From JBCCSZ01 sp039199225 (GTDB lineage: Bacteria; Bacteroidota; Bacteroidia; Chitinophagales; Saprospiraceae): a stretch of DNA of 9,291 nucleotides. Below are positions 8,601 through 9,291 of this stretch, in pieces. Under the pieces are notes generated by a model. The model worked only from the letters and a program-made list of their open reading frames with translations. It was not told the DNA's origin and ran no database searches. A program made the position numbers and the translations under genes. The stretch lies in NCBI GenBank assembly GCA_039199225.1, contig JBCCSZ010000309.1:1-9291 (forward strand). The letters run 5' to 3'. Numbering within the stretch: the first letter of the stretch is position 1; every line of letters starts with the position of its first letter.

Positions 8601-9291
8601 TTACAGCTACACCGATGCCGGTGGAAACAGCGCTAACTGTGCCTTCACCGTGACTGTAGCCGATACAACCGCTCCGGTTATTGCCACCATTTCGGATACG
8701 ACCATCAATACTTCTAGCGATGGAACAGGCGATTGCTCTGCTACCTACAGCTGGACACCAGTTGTGACAGACAACTGCGACAATGCACCAACCATCATCA
8801 GCTCGCCACCATCTGGTTCTTCTTTTGGATTAGGAGCCAATCCGGTTGTGGTCACAGCAATTGATGCAGACGGAAATTCTCATCAAATTTCATTTACAGT
8901 AACCGTCGTTGACGATGAGGCACCAAGTGTATACAACTGCCCTGGCAGCTTGACCATCAATTCTACTTGTGCAAACACGCCTGTACCTTCCATCACACAC
9001 AATGTGTCGGATAATTGCGGCCCGGTTACAGTAGTTCAAATCCCGGCTGCAGGTACGCCTCTTTCTGATGTAACACTCAGCATGGATGTCGCACCAGCAG
9101 GATTGAGTTCTGGGGACCAATACGAAATCATTGTTCGCGGAACAGACCCAGCAGGTCTGCAGGATTCTTGTACAACAACCGTAACCATCTTCGATTTGGA
9201 TGCACCGGTTCCAACAGAATTCCCTATCCGAGATACTTTCTACAGCTGTGCAACACTCGTACTCGGACCATACACCGCTGTCTTGTGTGAT
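5620..9291 (+). CDS. Giant secreted HYR-repeat protein, C-terminus beyond the window (partial)
   Basis: The frame is open from 5620 to the last base, giving 1224 codons without a stop. An in-frame TAA at 5614-5616 makes the ATG at 5620 the first available start; Met7 (5638) is an alternative. Residues 1-49 form a long signal peptide: basic region to about 27, hydrophobic core 28-43, probable cleavage after Ser-Gln-Ala49. The mature part is built of HYR-type (immunoglobulin-like) beta-sandwich repeats. Repeat joints of the form V-T-V-x-D-x-x-x-P fall near prolines 308, 598, 841, 932, 1019, 1102 and 1196, with a weaker one near 169. Aspartate-Asn-Cys motifs occur at 222-224, 371-373, 414-416, 881-883, 1051-1053 and 1131-1133, with D-D-C at 963-965. 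Residues about 672-800 are a different beta-rich domain inside a repeat. Only seven lysines occur after residue 49, so the protein is strongly acidic. HYR proteins are associated with adhesion or extracellular matrix. A type IX secretion C-terminal signal would be expected but cannot be seen. Function beyond a surface or secreted role is not known. Confidence 0.93.
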   Translation, partial: MKKPINMVPSTITSQNRLLRTWKLPGHFLCWFTLALGSLFLFSPTASQAQCPPGVACNASFPSGPISIEIELTGPSASLNNATLSNYVTPAGGCGYAGGTSVFDFLVFTSDPVFGDMEPAGARSFNCDSVGTSFTRYIVLEDSPNNGMFEDCDASPVLVTITVSDPTVPTIATMGDGPDCGETLTLQSDSSYTFTGMDPTTVVSTAYDCAAELSWLTPDFSDNCGIDSLVICFRAESTPAPSSLPTTIAYGPNSTAVPAIPITVPSTTFYGNADACTATTRVIYKVYDPSGNVDSCHFLVTVEDNEDPTWTDPMAELVDSLSADATVGTFSAFDPVTTGNGRSTSVVLDCNSPSYTADSAYLAAFVPDATDNCDTSVSVTNTLANPVAPEDCMTPQLGIDNIYESFSNFFSAADNCDPANALDHDMMATDLDGDEERLRLLVYTSDPDAPWLDQDSAGVKAPVALTNTVSPNPSVSGSKAAGLDFTFTGDTVKFNITAGGSCEFEITTDTLSITGLDCRDITYGWSVTASEDQFGNPTGLAGTSSDAANDNDIAGSTSTNNISIWPTGTHAIQYTAEDECGNVSTFDFVLQICDTIPPVITNCPPSNAVNDTICAIANNDLCETTVNWIIPTPEDCAGISSFTATATDAAGNAITINTGNVPGGTCASVSGFAGVYGPGNWITNLNAGTGAVDLSGAPSSIQMFEDGFGGAGPGVNTEVTTTILEDGVVSFNYDYNNTLGAPDDFGYLLNGTYVQLAAFDIANGFQIVSVSAGDNFGFRLEGSGGFLVADVVISNFQFECQQGAWADFPVGVSKVQYIAEDNSGNRDTCDFYINVKDQQAPEFTNSIADQDLFIDEIDCNNPTVPNYISLGSAEAQDNCSVDSVSQSPMPGTPIPLTAIHHDSMFQVVLTAWSAGLSTSDTFKVTVIDNTDPIMDCPDDVTIFADGDCEGSLAAYPSVSITDDCEDVDLTLVDTTRSDGMMTSAAFGYGTTTVTYSYTDAGGNSANCAFTVTVADTTAPVIATISDTTINTSSDGTGDCSATYSWTPVVTDNCDNAPTIISSPPSGSSFGLGANPVVVTAIDADGNSHQISFTVTVVDDEAPSVYNCPGSLTINSTCANTPVPSITHNVSDNCGPVTVVQIPAAGTPLSDVTLSMDVAPAGLSSGDQYEIIVRGTDPAGLQDSCTTTVTIFDLDAPVPTEFPIRDTFYSCATLVLGPYTAVLCD
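7633..8019 (+). other. Beta-rich domain nested in an HYR repeat (protein residues about 672-800)
   Basis: This part of the large secreted protein has no V-T-V-x-D joint. It runs from a G-F-A-G-V-Y-G-P-G-N-W start, through ILEDGVVSFNYDY and YLLNGTYVQLA, to VVISNFQFEC. It resembles a beta-sandwich module that I recall as recurring in Bacteroidota secreted proteins (Gly-rich, with an LLNG motif and a closing ISNF strand). HYR-like sequence flanks it on both sides: residues 598-670 before it and FPVGVSKVQYIAEDNSGN at about 805-825 after it. It therefore looks inserted into one HYR unit. The domain name is not certain. Confidence 0.55.
8140..9207 (+). repeat. Four consecutive HYR-type protein repeats
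   Basis: Within the large secreted protein, residues 841-1196 contain four regular units of 91, 87, 83 and 94 residues, measured between the conserved prolines at 841, 932, 1019, 1102 and 1196. Each ends in a strand such as VTVID, VTVAD, VTVVD or VTIFD. The middle of each unit carries a Cys after Asp-Asn or Asp-Asp, and three have G-N-S or a related turn before the last strand. The units are similar as protein but clearly diverged as DNA, so this is old duplication, not recent tandem expansion. Confidence 0.8.

Noticed and set aside
5613..9120. Open frames on both strands inside the HYR gene, up to 154 codons
   Set aside because: The uninterrupted plus frame from 5620 has a signal peptide and periodic repeats that explain the region; the others are shadows caused by its biased codon composition.

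Overview
The window looks like chromosomal DNA of a Bacteroidota bacterium, most likely a Saprospiria/Lewinella-type marine or sludge organism. This is inferred from three things: a patatin/outer-membrane-barrel fusion with a typical Bacteroidota layout, a very large secreted protein made of HYR-type repeats with recurring Asp-Asn-Cys motifs, and start codons without clear Shine-Dalgarno sequences. No RNA genes, CRISPR arrays, insertion sequences or phage structural genes were seen.

Layout. Positions 1-244 hold no convincing gene. On the minus strand lie a complete patatin-like phospholipase with POTRA-like and outer-membrane barrel domains (245-2500) and, 86 bp upstream of it, a 732-residue protein (2587-4785). 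That protein has an N-terminal peptidoglycan-binding-type domain and a C-terminal region resembling an L,D-transpeptidase-like fold. The two minus-strand genes may share a transcript. A long AT-rich intergenic region (4786-5619) separates them from a divergent plus-strand gene. That gene starts at 5620 and is still open at the last base (9291): 1224 codons of a secreted HYR-repeat protein whose C-terminus is outside the window.

All three proteins point to the cell envelope or the outside: a predicted surface lipase anchored by its own barrel, a cytoplasmically made protein that may act on or bind peptidoglycan, and a large acidic, cysteine-containing surface or secreted repeat protein. Nothing in the sequence proves that they work together.

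The most interesting points are: (i) the 732-residue protein, where a candidate His-Gly motif and a Ser-x-Gly-Cys motif are separated by about 250 residues and no signal peptide is present; (ii) a beta-rich domain nested inside one HYR repeat; (iii) a perfect 10-bp inverted repeat just upstream of the 732-residue gene; and (iv) an 11-codon ORF overlapping the start of the HYR gene by ATGA.
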